Source: Rhypophila decipiens
Taxonomy: Eukaryota; Ascomycota; Sordariomycetes; Sordariales; Naviculisporaceae
Length of the DNA: 64,000 bases
NCBI GenBank assembly: GCA_033297075.1
Contig: MU858050.1
Location: 124,001 to 188,000, forward strand
Direction: 5' to 3'
Every line of letters begins with the position of its first letter. Position 1 is the stretch's first letter. Of this stretch, positions 23,152-34,370 are shown piece after piece. The translations under genes and the position numbers were made by a program. The notes under the pieces were generated by a model. It did not search any database, was not told the DNA's origin, and worked only from the letters and a program-made list of their open reading frames with translations.

Positions 23152-25016
23152 ATGTCGGCCTACTACGAGAACAACCAATGGTCCGGCCCCGGTCAGTCTG
23201 GCTGGGAGCACCAGACTCCGCCTCCTGCACGCTCCGGTGAGTTCCATCAGCTGTCGCCTCCAAAACGCGCGATATTTGTCTCAGCAGCTAACAAGCATCC
23301 CCCATTACCAGGTGCCAGCTCCGCCATTCCTCGCGAAGAGTCCACCGCTTTCCTCTACCAGTTTGAGGGTATGTAATATCACTCGTCGACCTTTTCTCCC
23401 TTACCGCGCCGCATCCAGTGGAGGCTTCCAATAGAAAAAAACACCCAGGAGGACACACAATGGAGCAGCAAAAGAGAGCGAGATGAGATTGGCATCGGCA
23501 CCGCTCGCACAGAAGAAGCGCATGCTGACTTTGGGTTCAATACAGAGGTCGATCGAGCAATTGACAACCTGCTCAAGAGTGGCAAGATGTTTACCGGCAT
23601 GCCAGGAGGCCGACGTGAGTCGATCCCTTATCACCCCGGCCTTGCCAGAATGCACCCCCCAGTGTTTGGTGAGTTGCCTGGGACTGGCTGGGCTTTTTCA
23701 ACAGGATTAAGCCACTGACACAACACCGTAGACGGACGTGCCGGACCGGGACCTCGCCCACACTCGGTGAACGATTACGGTGATTCCCGCGGACCCCCCT
23801 CAAACCTCCAGAACTTTTACGCCAACCAACGGCACCAGCCTTCCCGTGGCTCCAACGACGCAGAGCAGATGATTCAGGCCAAGAGGAGAATGGCGGCTCA
23901 GCGGGAGCGCGAGCTTCGGAATTACCATCAGGAGCAGCAGTACAACAGAAGTAGGCCGCCCTCTACTGTATAGCATCACATCAGTTCCTCTTTTTATCAC
24001 TGGAAAACAAAAGAAGGGCCAAAAACATTTTAAAAAGCCAAGAAGCAGCACCTAGCACTAGATGGGTGAAATTATATTCCCACACTGTTGCGCCACAAGT
24101 GCGGTCCGACGCTCCATGCTCCTTGTGCTTCTTGACATTTCGTGTAAAGATTAGCATGTCCGAGCAAAATAGTCCTAGACGTTCCCGTTCAATTCCTCTC
24201 GAGCCTCTTCCTCACATCATCGGGTTTGCAGAATGGAATGTCGCGCTAACATGTCTGTCTGCAGCCGTACTCTCTGGAGTCGCGTACGGCGACAAGCCCG
24301 ACCGTGCCTTGAGCCCTGGAAACATGTCGGAAGACGACCGCCGTAAATTGATTGCCCAGCAGCGTAGTGCGCTGTATGGTGAAAGACCTCGGAGCGAGAC
24401 GGGCAGCTTTGCCGGCGAGAATGCAGGCCCTGGACAGAACATGTCGGCCGGCCTCCGTGGACACTCGCCCCTGGCCTACGAGGGCTACGGTCGCGCCCCA
24501 CCCATCCACACCGACGTTGGTCCCCAGACCCCCGCCGAAGGTGGACAAGGATCCCAGTCTGCCGGACCCAACGAGCGCTCGCGTGCCAATAGCAATTCGA
24601 GCCCTCAGTCGAACCCCGGTGCCGGCAAGACCGTATTTGATGCCCCCGGCGCCCACCAGTCGAGCCGTACCAGCGCCTCGTCCCCCGGAGGCTCGCCTCC
24701 CCGTCAAGGCGCTCCCGGCAGCAAGCCTGGCCAGGGTTCCGTCGCGCCCATCGGCACCCGCCCGTCCATCTCCGGTGCACCGACCAATCCCGCTCTGAAC
24801 AAGCGATCTACGACTCCTTTGCCATCTCCCTTGAGCCAGGGGTATACCGCGTCGGGTAATGGTGACGGTTCCAACACGAGCGCCACCTCGAACTCAAACC
24901 CTAACTCGGCTGCCCCCGTCGAGGGCTCCCACGTCGGACTCGGTGGATGGGGTGCCCGCACCAATACATGGGGCAACAAGTCGGGCCTCGGTGTCCAGGC
25001 CGGCGTCTGGGCCTAA
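23152..25016 (+). CDS. Five-exon disordered conserved fungal protein
   Basis: Exons 23152-23236, 23312-23368, 23546-23668, 23732-23950 and 24265-25016 give 411 residues; all phases close. Donors are GTGAGT, GTATGT, GTGAGT and a weak GTAGGC; acceptors are CCAG, ACAG, GTAG and GCAG. The protein starts MSAYYENNQWSGPGQ. It has a short conserved segment AIPREESTAFLYQFEEV, a helix DRAIDNLLKSGKMFTGMPGG, a basic helix MIQAKRRMAAQRERELRNYH, then YGDKPDRALSPGNMSEDDRR and a helix LIAQQRSALYGE. A long Ser/Pro/Gly/Asn-rich tail ends WGNKSGLGVQAGVWA. I recall similar proteins across ascomycetes but no assigned function. The 314-nt last intron is unusually long and leaves an open alternative start in frame with exon 5. 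Confidence 0.82.
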
Positions 25017-26936
25017 TTATGACGAAGCCATGATTCAAAAAGATATTCATAGGTAATGGGCAAGATGTGTTTCACGGTATGGGAAGGTGCAATGTTAGAA
25101 GAAGAAAATACCCCCACAAAAGGTGTCTTGTTTTTCTATATGGGTTTGCAGGTGCGCTTTGCATGGGAGGTTCATTGCTATCTCTTTCTTGGGAAATCGA
25201 AATTGGGAGTATCGTAGGCGGGCGGGCGGGTTACATTTGCTTTCTGTTCGGTCAGGTTCACAAAGAGATGGGTCGAGATGACGGGTATGATGATAGGAGT
25301 CATTGCAAGATGTTTGTGCTTTGGTTGGTTGGTTGGGTGCCACAAAAAAAATGGGGGGAATGAAAAGGAGCTTGGGATGGAGGATTCAACATATCAGGGG
25401 TTTTGAGCAGAGATTCTTTTGGTGGGATTGTTTCTGCGGTTTTGCTGGTTGCGTATTCGTTTGTCATTTTGGTTTCTGGGGGTCTATCGCGCTCATGGCA
25501 TCGGGGTTTCGTCTTTGTTTTGCTGGCAAGGTTGCAAAGTTAGGTGTCTAGGGTGTCGATCATTGGGACGTTGGTATGGATGGTAGGATGGTGTTTCTTT
25601 TTTCTTCTCATGTCTAGGTTATACGTTTTTGGAGGTTCTGCACTTGTAGGTTTACTATTCTGCCTCATAAGAGAATACTAATATTATTGGCTTGGCATTT
25701 TGAGTTCTGTCCTGGTCCGAAGCAGCAACCGGAATGTGCGAGCGGCCACCCCTAGCCAAACTTGATATGCTTTGTTGTGTTTCGTTTCCCCGGCCATCCA
25801 TCTGTTATGCCGCACTCCTTGCCCTTTCCCGCAGCAACAAAGAAAGGATGCTTCTCTTCTTTGGAACACCCTGACTTCCCCCTTGTTTCTTCTTTGTCCT
25901 GCTATGTCAGGTACCAAGTCGACTTTCTTTGCTCTTCTGGGCGGTCTTTTCGAGTGAAGCGTCCTCACAAGCAAAAGCTGGACTGGTGCTTGTGCACACC
26001 CAGAAAGCGAACTTTCTTTGCTGGTGTGACGAGACTTTATCTGATTACAGCCATGTACTACAGGATGTAAGGTGACTCAGTCCATGTTGTTGTGGGGTGG
26101 CAAGCCGTGGGTAGTGATCAAGTGGTAATGAGCATACCAGTCTTGAGGCTGAGCCTGCTTCGAGCAGGACTGTGCGCTTCTGGAGAAGCAAGCCGTGATT
26201 GCCAGCAAACAAATAGTTTCTGGGGATAAATAGAAGCTGCTGTGTGCCTCGGTCTCATCTTGTGTATCGACCGTGACGCATCTATTGACACGTCTGCCCA
26301 GGGTTGAATGCTGACTTTCAGGGTTACTATTTACCAAATCTTACCCCCGAGTCCTGCTTGATGCCCCCCTTGTCAGTCAGGGGGCGACAACATCTTAAAT
26401 TCGTCCCTGATATCATGGTTATATATCTCTTTACCTGCTCTACGCCCATTCGCGCTCATTCACTTGACAGAGGTGAATCTTGTACTTATGGATCGTTTGC
26501 TCGTTGTAACACATCTGTATAGCTACCTACTATTCATACATAGACGAATTTTTGAATGCATATATACTCTCGGCTCGGGCAACACCTCCTCGTCACTCAT
26601 TACTGTGATTCGAGATATCCCGATTGGTTCACCAACTCGAATTGGATTGAAGAGCCGCACTCGGCTTCAGGGTACGTATTTACACCGGCCGTAATGCCGA
26701 TAAAGTTTGCAAGGCATGACCTACGTCATTTTGACTTTCCTTCCGATGTTTGGTGGATGATACCGGTGATCAACCAACTCGAGGCTTAAACTTCTTGACA
26801 GCAATCACCATCCCCGAACAGCTGCCGACCAGCATTCTCCAGAGCTCCTTTCTTCCTTCCTCACTCGATACATGTCCAAACCAGCGCCCAAAGTCCCTGG
26901 TGCCCAAGCATCGAGTACCCACTCTCAGTCTTCAGC
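25017..26936. other. Intergenic region
   Basis: G/T-rich 3' region of the preceding gene (to about 25700), then unremarkable sequence, and the upstream region of the Cys-rich protein gene. No gene recognised. Confidence 0.5.
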
Positions 26937-27572
26937 ATGTCCCCCACCATGAAGAATGCTGGCTATGTCAGTCAAGGCATGGAACAGCTCTGGGACCCGA
27001 ACGTCCTCGACTTCGAAATAATTTACCCCAGCGAGTGGAAGGGAAATTCGATCAAAGTCCCTACGCCTCAGTCCAACTTCTCGCTCTACCTCAAAGAATA
27101 CCCCGCCTTGTCTGGAGTCTGGCTCTGCTGTGGCTGTCTGGAAACTCGTGGGGGAGACAACACAGCCAACCCGGAAGCTCAAGCGCTTTGCAAAGCGTGT
27201 GAGCACAAGGCCTGCCCGAGCTGTGTTCGAATCTCACCGGGGCGAAACGACATACCCCGCAGAATGAGCGAAAATAAACGTGTCGAGACAGCAACGAGCA
27301 GCAAGGCAAAAGTATCTACACCACCGGCGGCGTCTCCTCCTCCTTCTCAGGCAAAACGAATACATAGCCAAACACCGTCTCGCTGGATTTGTTCGGGCCC
27401 ACGGTGCAGGGCGACCAACCCGGGACTTGAATCTTTGTTCTCGGCCGAGAGCCCTGACGTTGGAGAGCTCTGCTGCTCAAACCCATATTGTATCTCAACC
27501 TTGCAGGACGCGATGAAAGATGACACTCCCGTTTGGATCCAGAATCGCTACTTTGAGTACCTCGGCACATAG
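26937..27572 (+). CDS. Cys-rich zinc-ribbon-like fungal protein
   Basis: 211-residue protein from ATG 26937 to TAG 27570-27572. It has two Cys clusters that look like paired zinc ribbons: SGVWLCCGCLETRG ... LCKACEHKACPSCVR (about 59-101), and RWICSGPRCRATNPG ... ELCCSNPYC (about 149-188), separated by a basic Ser/Pro-rich linker (about 102-148). This resembles the double zinc ribbon proteins common in ascomycetes, with no known function. The stop codon is suspicious: TAG sits directly against a good donor (GTCAGT), and an in-phase continuation follows the matching acceptor. The annotated end may therefore be a truncation. Confidence 0.7.
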   Translation: MSPTMKNAGYVSQGMEQLWDPNVLDFEIIYPSEWKGNSIKVPTPQSNFSLYLKEYPALSGVWLCCGCLETRGGDNTANPEAQALCKACEHKACPSCVRISPGRNDIPRRMSENKRVETATSSKAKVSTPPAASPPPSQAKRIHSQTPSRWICSGPRCRATNPGLESLFSAESPDVGELCCSNPYCISTLQDAMKDDTPVWIQNRYFEYLGT

Positions 27573-27678
27573 GTCAGTTCCTATTGCTCTTCTTCTTTCC
27601 AGATGAATGCTTACTCGACCAATTATCGGTCAATCTTGTTGATTATGTGCGTATGCTCATTCTATATCATTATAATAG

Positions 27679-28035
27679 GATGGTCGACGTACGACTGTAG
27701 CGATTGATGGACCCTGGGATCTGACACGAAAGAAGGAATGTTCAGTCAGCAATTGTACTTGCGTCTCTTGCTCAAAAGCAGAAATCGGAGACGAAGGAAA
27801 GAGGAAGTGCCTCAAGGAATTCAAGGACTGGGCGCCAGAGAGCCCGTCAAAGGGTCTCTGGGCATTTACGACTCTATGGCCGGCGTCAACAATCCCATCA
27901 GCAGCAGGAAATGGCCGACGAGCTGCTAGTACCTCCAGGGCCAGCGAACCTAAGCATAGCAGGAGAACCAGCAGCGTACAACTATATGGACCGCCGACTA
28001 CACCGAGACGTCACTCGGCACTTGTTCCTGGTTGA
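27679..28035 (+). other. Probable severed second exon of the Cys-rich gene
   Basis: After an acceptor TATAATAG ending at 27678, a 118-codon open frame begins in the phase that continues the upstream protein: DGRRTTVAIDGPWDL, then a Cys cluster CSVSNCTCVSCSKAE, then KCLKEFKDWAPESPSKGLW and a Ser/Arg/Pro-rich tail. The predicted intron is 106 nt (27573-27678). Translation from the upstream ATG would stop at the TAG before reaching it, so it is either a dead exon or reached by an alternative splice. A GTTTGG donor inside the upstream exon is also phase 0, but using it would remove the conserved-looking FEYLGT end. Confidence 0.45.
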
Positions 28036-31000
28036 GTAATATACCACAACACAACGACATTGCGAGCGAGAATTATGGCGTTTCTGGTGTCGAGGTATTT
28101 GTTTTCTTGGATTTTTGCAGCATAAACATTGACGGGAGAGATTCACTTTGATATGTATGGCGGGTGAGCCAGCGAAAGTTGATCACACCCAAGGAGCTAA
28201 TATAACTAATTCACTTTGATGATGTACATAGTTACAGCTTATAGAGTACTAATTGGTTTTTTATTTGTGGTTTCTCTTTTAGGTGTAGATAGTTAGGGTA
28301 ACCACAGATTGCCATCACCTGTCTTGCCTTTTTGTGTCCATACAGTAAGGGCAAATTTGACAGCAGAGAAATGGCATCACTTATAGAAAGAAAATGAACA
28401 GGTCTCCTTTCCTCCCTGAAAGGTCTGGCCATAGTCTTGTAAATCTTAATGTTCATGGAGGAGACCTAGATATCTCGATAATGGCCTCTACACTCAGATC
28501 CGGCCTTCGCCGCTCACAAGGTTGAAGGGTGAGTAACCCCCCGGCATACCTTTCTAGCCAGGCAACTGTCGATCGGTCCTTTTGTCATTGTGTTTCTATT
28601 CTGAACATTTCATTCTTCTTTCCTATTCTGTGCACTATGTGTCTCGGATTACTGACCAATAACGTGTAGAGAGAATCGAGGCTTTGCCCTCCGACCCGGG
28701 GATCTGGTAACTTCTTAGATGTCGAAACACGACCAACATATGTGATGAACATGCCATGTTTGGATTCATCGTCGGATCGTGGAGTGAACTGAGATGATCA
28801 AATGCATGTTGGTTCAATATGCTTGTTTGCTTGTCTTGTTTTCACGAGCAAACGCACTCCCCCTGAGGACATTCCGTCATGATTATTGCCGTGAGAGCTC
28901 GGGACTTGGACATATCTCGTCCGCCAACAGTGCCATTGATCAAGAAGAAGACCCAAATGTGATGGGTTTATAATCAAGAGGCCGGCACTTGTCGCCAATG
29001 AAAACAGAGGACGTTGCCTATTCGCAAAGTACACTACTGCATGCACGGGGGCCGGATCGGGGGCCGTCCCTTCCACCCCGCTCCCGAGCTCTGCCCCTCC
29101 CGCTCAAGCTCCGCACCACGCTCCGCCTCCCGGCTGCACTCCCGGCGGCCCATTAAGGCAGACCGCTAATGGATACCACTGCACTTCAACCTTGCATGCT
29201 TGCCTACCTAGGTGCCCGATGTGAACCGGGCACTAATTACCTGAACCTTCTCGCCTCGCCGTTCTGATCAGAGGCGGGATGACACCTTGACTACCCGAGC
29301 CGACATTGTGGCTTGGGATATTTTGAACCCTGATTGAATTGATCTTGATCACATCACTTGAGCAGCACTTGTTTGCTATCCGTATGACGACCTATTAACG
29401 ACCTCCAAAACTACGCCCATCCTCTTCCGAGGAAGTAACACTTCAGTTTGGGGGCTCAAAGCAAACATTCACACCAGGCAAAATCCGAGGGGAGCAAAGA
29501 ACCGGCATACCCAATTGGTTCATAACGTTTTGACGAGCTCCATGAAATACATTTCTCCCCGCCAACAACATTGATCCCGCTGCATCGCCGACTAGCCAAT
29601 CCCGATCACCATGGCCGCCGCCGAGCGCTTTCAACTTACTATGAGGACGGATATGGCGTCATGTCCAGTCATCAAGGACCCAAAAGGGGCAGCCTAGAAC
29701 TGGGGTTTTCATCCGAATTGGTGTATTTTCTCTGAATTTGTGAATTCCACCGTTACAGATTTTGAAATCTTTCATTCTCATGTCCCAATCGGCTCACTCA
29801 TGGATTGAATTGTCCAAATTAGGCAACTAACTGCCTTGCATGACTGATTGCTAACTGTAACTGTCGGAAGGATCACACCAACCGCGTTAATCCTGCCGGG
29901 AGCTGAACTTACTCACATCTTCGTGCGCTCACATGACTAACCAAAATCCACGTCCAGTCAAATTATTGATAGGTACCTACTGAGAGCTAGCCCTGTGTTT
30001 CCTGTATAGGCAAACAATGCAATATGAGGCCGGGCAATCAGGCCCAGGCAAGCTTGATCAGGCCGGCGGATAATGGACGCCCACAGGATGGGATGGGCCT
30101 CACAACCGGGCCACCCAGCCAGCCGGCCGCAGCGACAGCCTCACTTCATCCCACTTACATCGGATCAGAGCTAGGAGCATTATCCTACTGGTCGAAACAT
30201 CCCAACTGGAGTTATTCTTCATATGGTTTAAACAAACAATACGAGTTGTCAACTACTACCATATTGAGGTGTGCCTAACTAACTCAAAGAACAAAAGAAC
30301 CTACCTAACCCGGGCCGCAACGTTGAGCCACCACCACCCAAAAGAGGCGAGCGACCCCCTAGCCTTCAGCCCTACACGCCATCGAGCTGCAGCTAGGGCC
30401 CGGGAAGGGCACATAAGGCAGGCGGAAAACGGGAAACGGTAATACGGCTTAGAAACATGGAAGCCCTCATGTCACAAGTACCCCACCTAGTCTATTCTGT
30501 ACAGATGTACACTACACATGGGAGTTAGAGTGGAAGCGAGGCGTGAATGCCGCAGATGATGATGATGGAACTGAGTATGTGGTGGCCGCCACTGAACCGT
30601 TTCGATCAGCCACCACCATCATCACCACCTGCCACCTCGGCTCGTAAACGGCGCAGCGAGGCACCAGTTCGGTATAATTAACTAAATTACCCACAAGAAA
30701 CCGAAAAAACCAACAAAGGTCCCGCCCGCCCTTCAACTGGGCTGCTGCTGTCAAAGAAGATATCAAGTAGGTATCTCGGTACATTTAAAGTTGTCTTCTC
30801 GGACTTGAACTTGCCGTAGGCAGTCAGTCAGTCTGGCGTGATATCTTCTGATGCTCAAGAATCTGGGCTGTGCAAGAACAAACATTGGAGCAGGCAGGCA
30901 CGCGAAAACAGACGTACCAGATAACTAAGCGGCCCTGATCAGGGAGGTGAAAACCTGGATGTCAATGTAACCGAGGCATCAAACCAAAATAAATAACACT

Positions 31001-31148
31001 TCCTTGGGACGGACGTCTAGAGGTATCAGGATAGGGCGACCAACAGGCAACTCGTTCCACTGCTAGTCTGTATTCAAGCAGGACACAACCAAAAGTACGT
31101 ACATTACCATCTTGGAAGGAACTGTGCCATTGTCTTGGTGATGAATGA

Positions 31149-31172
31149 AGCCAGCCAGCCAGCCAGCCAGCC
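31149..31172. repeat. (AGCC)6 microsatellite
   Basis: Six perfect tetranucleotide copies in intergenic DNA. Confidence 0.9.
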
Positions 31173-31220
31173 ACAACCTAGAACATCCCATCTTGTCAAT
31201 TCATCGTGGTATGCGTCTAG

Positions 31221-31250
31221 TACAGTACAGTACAGTATAGTACAGTACAG
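31221..31250. repeat. (TACAG)6 pentanucleotide repeat
   Basis: Six copies of TACAG, the fourth being TATAG. It lies about 280 bp downstream of the peroxiredoxin-like stop codon. Confidence 0.9.
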
Positions 31251-31527
31251 GCCATATTCATGTCAGAGAAATAACAGACGCAAACGTATCCAGACATTCC
31301 ATATATACACGACACAGGAAGAATAGAGAAATGTGACAGTTGAAAAAAAGTCACCAATACCGCAACACCAACAGCTATACGCCCCAACTCCTGATGCCAT
31401 GTTCCGACTCCAGTAGCCTGACCTAGAACTAGCCAATCCAGTGTGCAACCCAAATCCGAAAATGACCCATCAACAATACCGCCAAAAAGTTGATCATGAC
31501 GGTAAAAGGAAATAAAAGATACAACCC

Positions 31528-32520
31528 CTAAGCAAGCCCCAAAGCAGCAACACCAGCCTCCAAATCCATGACCTCGTCCGCCCTAGCAGCCTTACCCCCC
31601 CAGACAATCTTCCCCCGCCCATCAACAGCCCAACATCCACTCTGCTGCCATTTATTCCCCATCAACGTGGTAGGTCCCTCCTCTTTAATCCCAGCCCCCA
31701 AATCCGCCGCCGCCGCCGCCGCCGCTCCATTCCCCATGGTGTTCGTCCTAACCATCATCTGCCTCGGCCCTTCCTGGTCCTCACTCTTGACAGCCAATCC
31801 TCCCCCGGAACCCGCCTTCCAAACCCCCGTCCGTTCAAGCGAGACAGCCACGCTAGCTCCCAACCACCCCTTCTCCTTGAACCCAGCGACCTGACTCTGC
31901 GGGTTAAGCACATACCACACGCTTCCCAGTCCTAACCCCCAAGCCGCATACACCGCCCGGTCTTCATCAATCACAATGGTCACGTTCCACGCTCCCCCGA
32001 GAAGATCAAGCCACTTCCTCGTTGCAGCTGGACTAGAATGCGAGACGGCTATACAGTCGAGCTGTCCTGGGTATTTGGTTGCTAGTGTTCGCAAAGCGAG
32101 GAATTGTTTTTGTGCAAATGCGCAGCCTACGCAGCGCAGGAATACGACTAGGGTGAGTTTGCCGCCCCCGAGAGTGAGGGTTCGATTGCTGTCCAAGGGC
32201 GCGAGGTCACCTACCCGCGGCGGGTCGGCGATGGGGATTGGTGGTGGAGTGGGGGTTAGCCAGGGCTGGACTGTCAAGGGTAAAGATTTTATGGACATCC
32301 ATGCTGGCCAGGTGGCTTTCTTTTGGTCGGGGTCGTCTTGTCCTGGTCCTGGGACGCTAGTACTGCCATTGGGGTTGTTGTTGGTTTTGGTGAGCTTCTT
32401 GGGTTGTTTCTTGGGCGGTTCGGGTTCGGATGTGGTGAAGACGGAATTGATAGAGTTGAGTGGGTCGCTGGGTAGGCCCATCTTTTTGAAAGCCATCTTT
32501 GTGGCGAGGTTGGAGAACAT
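31528..32520 (-). CDS. Peroxiredoxin-like (AhpC/TSA-type) protein
   Basis: 330-residue single-exon protein with a thioredoxin-fold AhpC/TSA_2 (PRXL2-like) domain. After a Pro/Lys-rich N-terminus (about 100 residues), PRVGDLAPLDSNRTLTLGGG leads into the strand LTLVVFLRCVGCAFAQ, whose CxxC is at residues 130-133, where this family carries its redox Cys. Then come helix KQFLALRTLATKYPG, strand LDCIAVSHSSPAATRKWLD, and VTIVIDEDRAVYAAWGLGLGSVW. A low-complexity insert (poly-Ala, about 265-275) precedes WQQSGCWAVDGRGKIVWGG. Members of this family are usually uncharacterised redox proteins, and peroxidase activity is not guaranteed. The poly-Ala run is coded mostly by GCC/GCG repeats (about 31698-31725). 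Confidence 0.82.
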   Translation of the reverse strand: MFSNLATKMAFKKMGLPSDPLNSINSVFTTSEPEPPKKQPKKLTKTNNNPNGSTSVPGPGQDDPDQKKATWPAWMSIKSLPLTVQPWLTPTPPPIPIADPPRVGDLAPLDSNRTLTLGGGKLTLVVFLRCVGCAFAQKQFLALRTLATKYPGQLDCIAVSHSSPAATRKWLDLLGGAWNVTIVIDEDRAVYAAWGLGLGSVWYVLNPQSQVAGFKEKGWLGASVAVSLERTGVWKAGSGGGLAVKSEDQEGPRQMMVRTNTMGNGAAAAAAADLGAGIKEEGPTTLMGNKWQQSGCWAVDGRGKIVWGGKAARADEVMDLEAGVAALGLA

Positions 32521-33296
32521 CTTGATTGACTTTGGCTTGTTTCTTTGAGCGTGTCAAGTGGCGTCGACGATTGTATATCGGAACTTCAGAACAGGGACTT
32601 CCCTGTGTGTATTGAATATGTCTCAAGACTTGGTCGGAGGAAAGGAATATTGATGATGTGGCTGTGTAACTATGTCTTATTTCCCTTGTTATGAAATAAG
32701 AGAATAAGGAAGGTGATAATGGCGAGAGGAATGTTAAGAGACAGAGAGAAAAAAACTGGGCCGGGCTATAAGATATCATGTTTGACCATGAATCGAGGTC
32801 AGTAGGGGAGCAAATGGTGAAACATTTTGCGACATCTTGGAGAGAAGGAGAATAGGACCCTTGAAGTTGCACCCAAAGACCTCCTTTATTGGCAAACATT
32901 TCAACTTTGAAATGAGGAGAGCAGCAAAAAACACACAGGGCCCGGCTGGCCCCTCGACGTTTTGATACAAGCTCTGTCGCAGGTCGGAATATGTTTCGTG
33001 GTGTTGTACCCTGGGATGAACCAAGCCAGCCCCTGAACCCCGCGAGGCTGAACGTTGCAAGTACGTGCCCCTTGTACCTCCCACGTGGTAAATACCCTTT
33101 CGAGGTACAAGGCCCCTGGAAATTGATGTCAGACACGGTATGGTCCATGATCCCGATTGGACGGTTCGGCTGCGGGGACTTTCAGGGGAGTATTTTCTTT
33201 GTGCCAAGATGACAGCCTTGTCTTGGCCAGGAACCTTTGTTTCGTGGGCTTTTTCCCTTTCCCCGCGTTTTGTGTCGTCTGGGGCGGAGGGGTGTG
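32521..33296. other. Upstream region of the peroxiredoxin-like gene
   Basis: Promoter and leader side of the minus-strand gene. Several frames are open for 170-260 codons on the minus strand from 33309 inward, but they overlap the gene in other frames and have no recognisable motifs. Confidence 0.4.
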
Positions 33297-34370
33297 TCAG
33301 GGTGTGCAAAAATCAGAGAATCCAGCAATGTCGATCTCCCAATCATACGGGAAACGAATCTCGTCGATCCGATCCTGTGAAAACGTCTGCAGCGGCCAAT
33401 AAACATTATCGCGATGAGACCGTTCTAGCTTGCCAGCGAGTACAAGTGACCTGTGAACACAAATGCCCTTTCGGACGAGTGCCCTCCGAAAAATCCGGGG
33501 AAATAGGCCAGGGTTGCCCTCTTGGTGATAGCAGATGTTGGTCGGCTGTGAGCGACCTACTCCGTAGCGGACACTCCAACGGTTCCGACGGTTCAATTGA
33601 CAATGCTTTGGCGGGCTCCATTCATGAGTATAATAATAGCGACAGAGAACAACCTGAACCTGGTCTTGGATAGATGATGGTGGCATTCTGGTGGACACTA
33701 TGTCCTGTCATTCGGATTTAGTGAACATCTGGAAGGTCTGCATTGCCTGCATCCGTGCCTACCTGCAGGACAACCACCGAGGTACGGAGCAAGCCATCAT
33801 GTTCAGTTGCGGAATTCCTGCGCTCCTGACCGGGCGAGATGGAGTGGTTGTGTGCAATACGCAGGCTGCAACTTCGCAGTCTTTCTCCCTTGAAATTTGG
33901 AACGGGTTGTTGCAACGACAGAAACGACAGCGAGAGTGGCCTATAATTTCTCAACCAGTTGTTGCCCTTGAAAGGCTGGTAGGCTCAATTGGATGAATAT
34001 GTCAATTTAGAATCTTTCTGAAGCGCTGGCTGGTCGGCGGGTTCCTGGCGATGACGCACGGCGAGATTGGACGCATGGAAGCTCCCGTCATCCCATCTTG
34101 GCAGCTCACTGGTTGCGAGGGACGGTGGCGCGAACCACTCAGTCCTATCGGTATAGTTGGACATGTGAATAGACCTCGGTCAATGCTCGAGAGTCCAGAG
34201 ATGATTCCATGAGGTTTTGGTGTTGTCGTGATGTAAAGGTCCTGATTTTTCGAATCGCAAAAACCGCTTGGAATTGTCGTCTGATGTTCTGATGGAGAAC
34301 TGAAGAGGTTCAAACAAGCCCAGAGTTCCGGGACCTTGGCGTGCATCGGGGAACGCTAAAAGACCCCTGC
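33297..34370 (-). other. Candidate 3' exons of an uncertain minus-strand gene
   Basis: Minus-strand open frames at 34346-34002 and 33698-33297 have protein-like ends. The second finishes with LERSHRDNVYWPLQTFSQDR and an acidic tail IDEIRFPYDWEIDIAGF before TGA, and is preceded by a TTCACAG acceptor-like site (about 33450). They may be downstream exons of the split ORF at 34371-35420. I could not find a splice chain that joins them convincingly, so no product is claimed. Confidence 0.25.

Larger units (their letters stand above)
28036..31527. other. 3.5-kb intergenic region
   Basis: No convincing ORF. Contains a C/G-rich island (about 29040-29150) within otherwise average sequence, and two short tandem repeats near the right end, given separately. 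The 3' UTR of the minus-strand peroxiredoxin-like gene must lie just left of 31528. Confidence 0.5.

Noticed and set aside
23615..23648. 34-nt GTGAGT...CCAG intron inside exon 3 of the gene at 23152
   Set aside because: Too short, and the unspliced reading (RRESIPYHPGLARMHPPVF) is in frame and coding-like.
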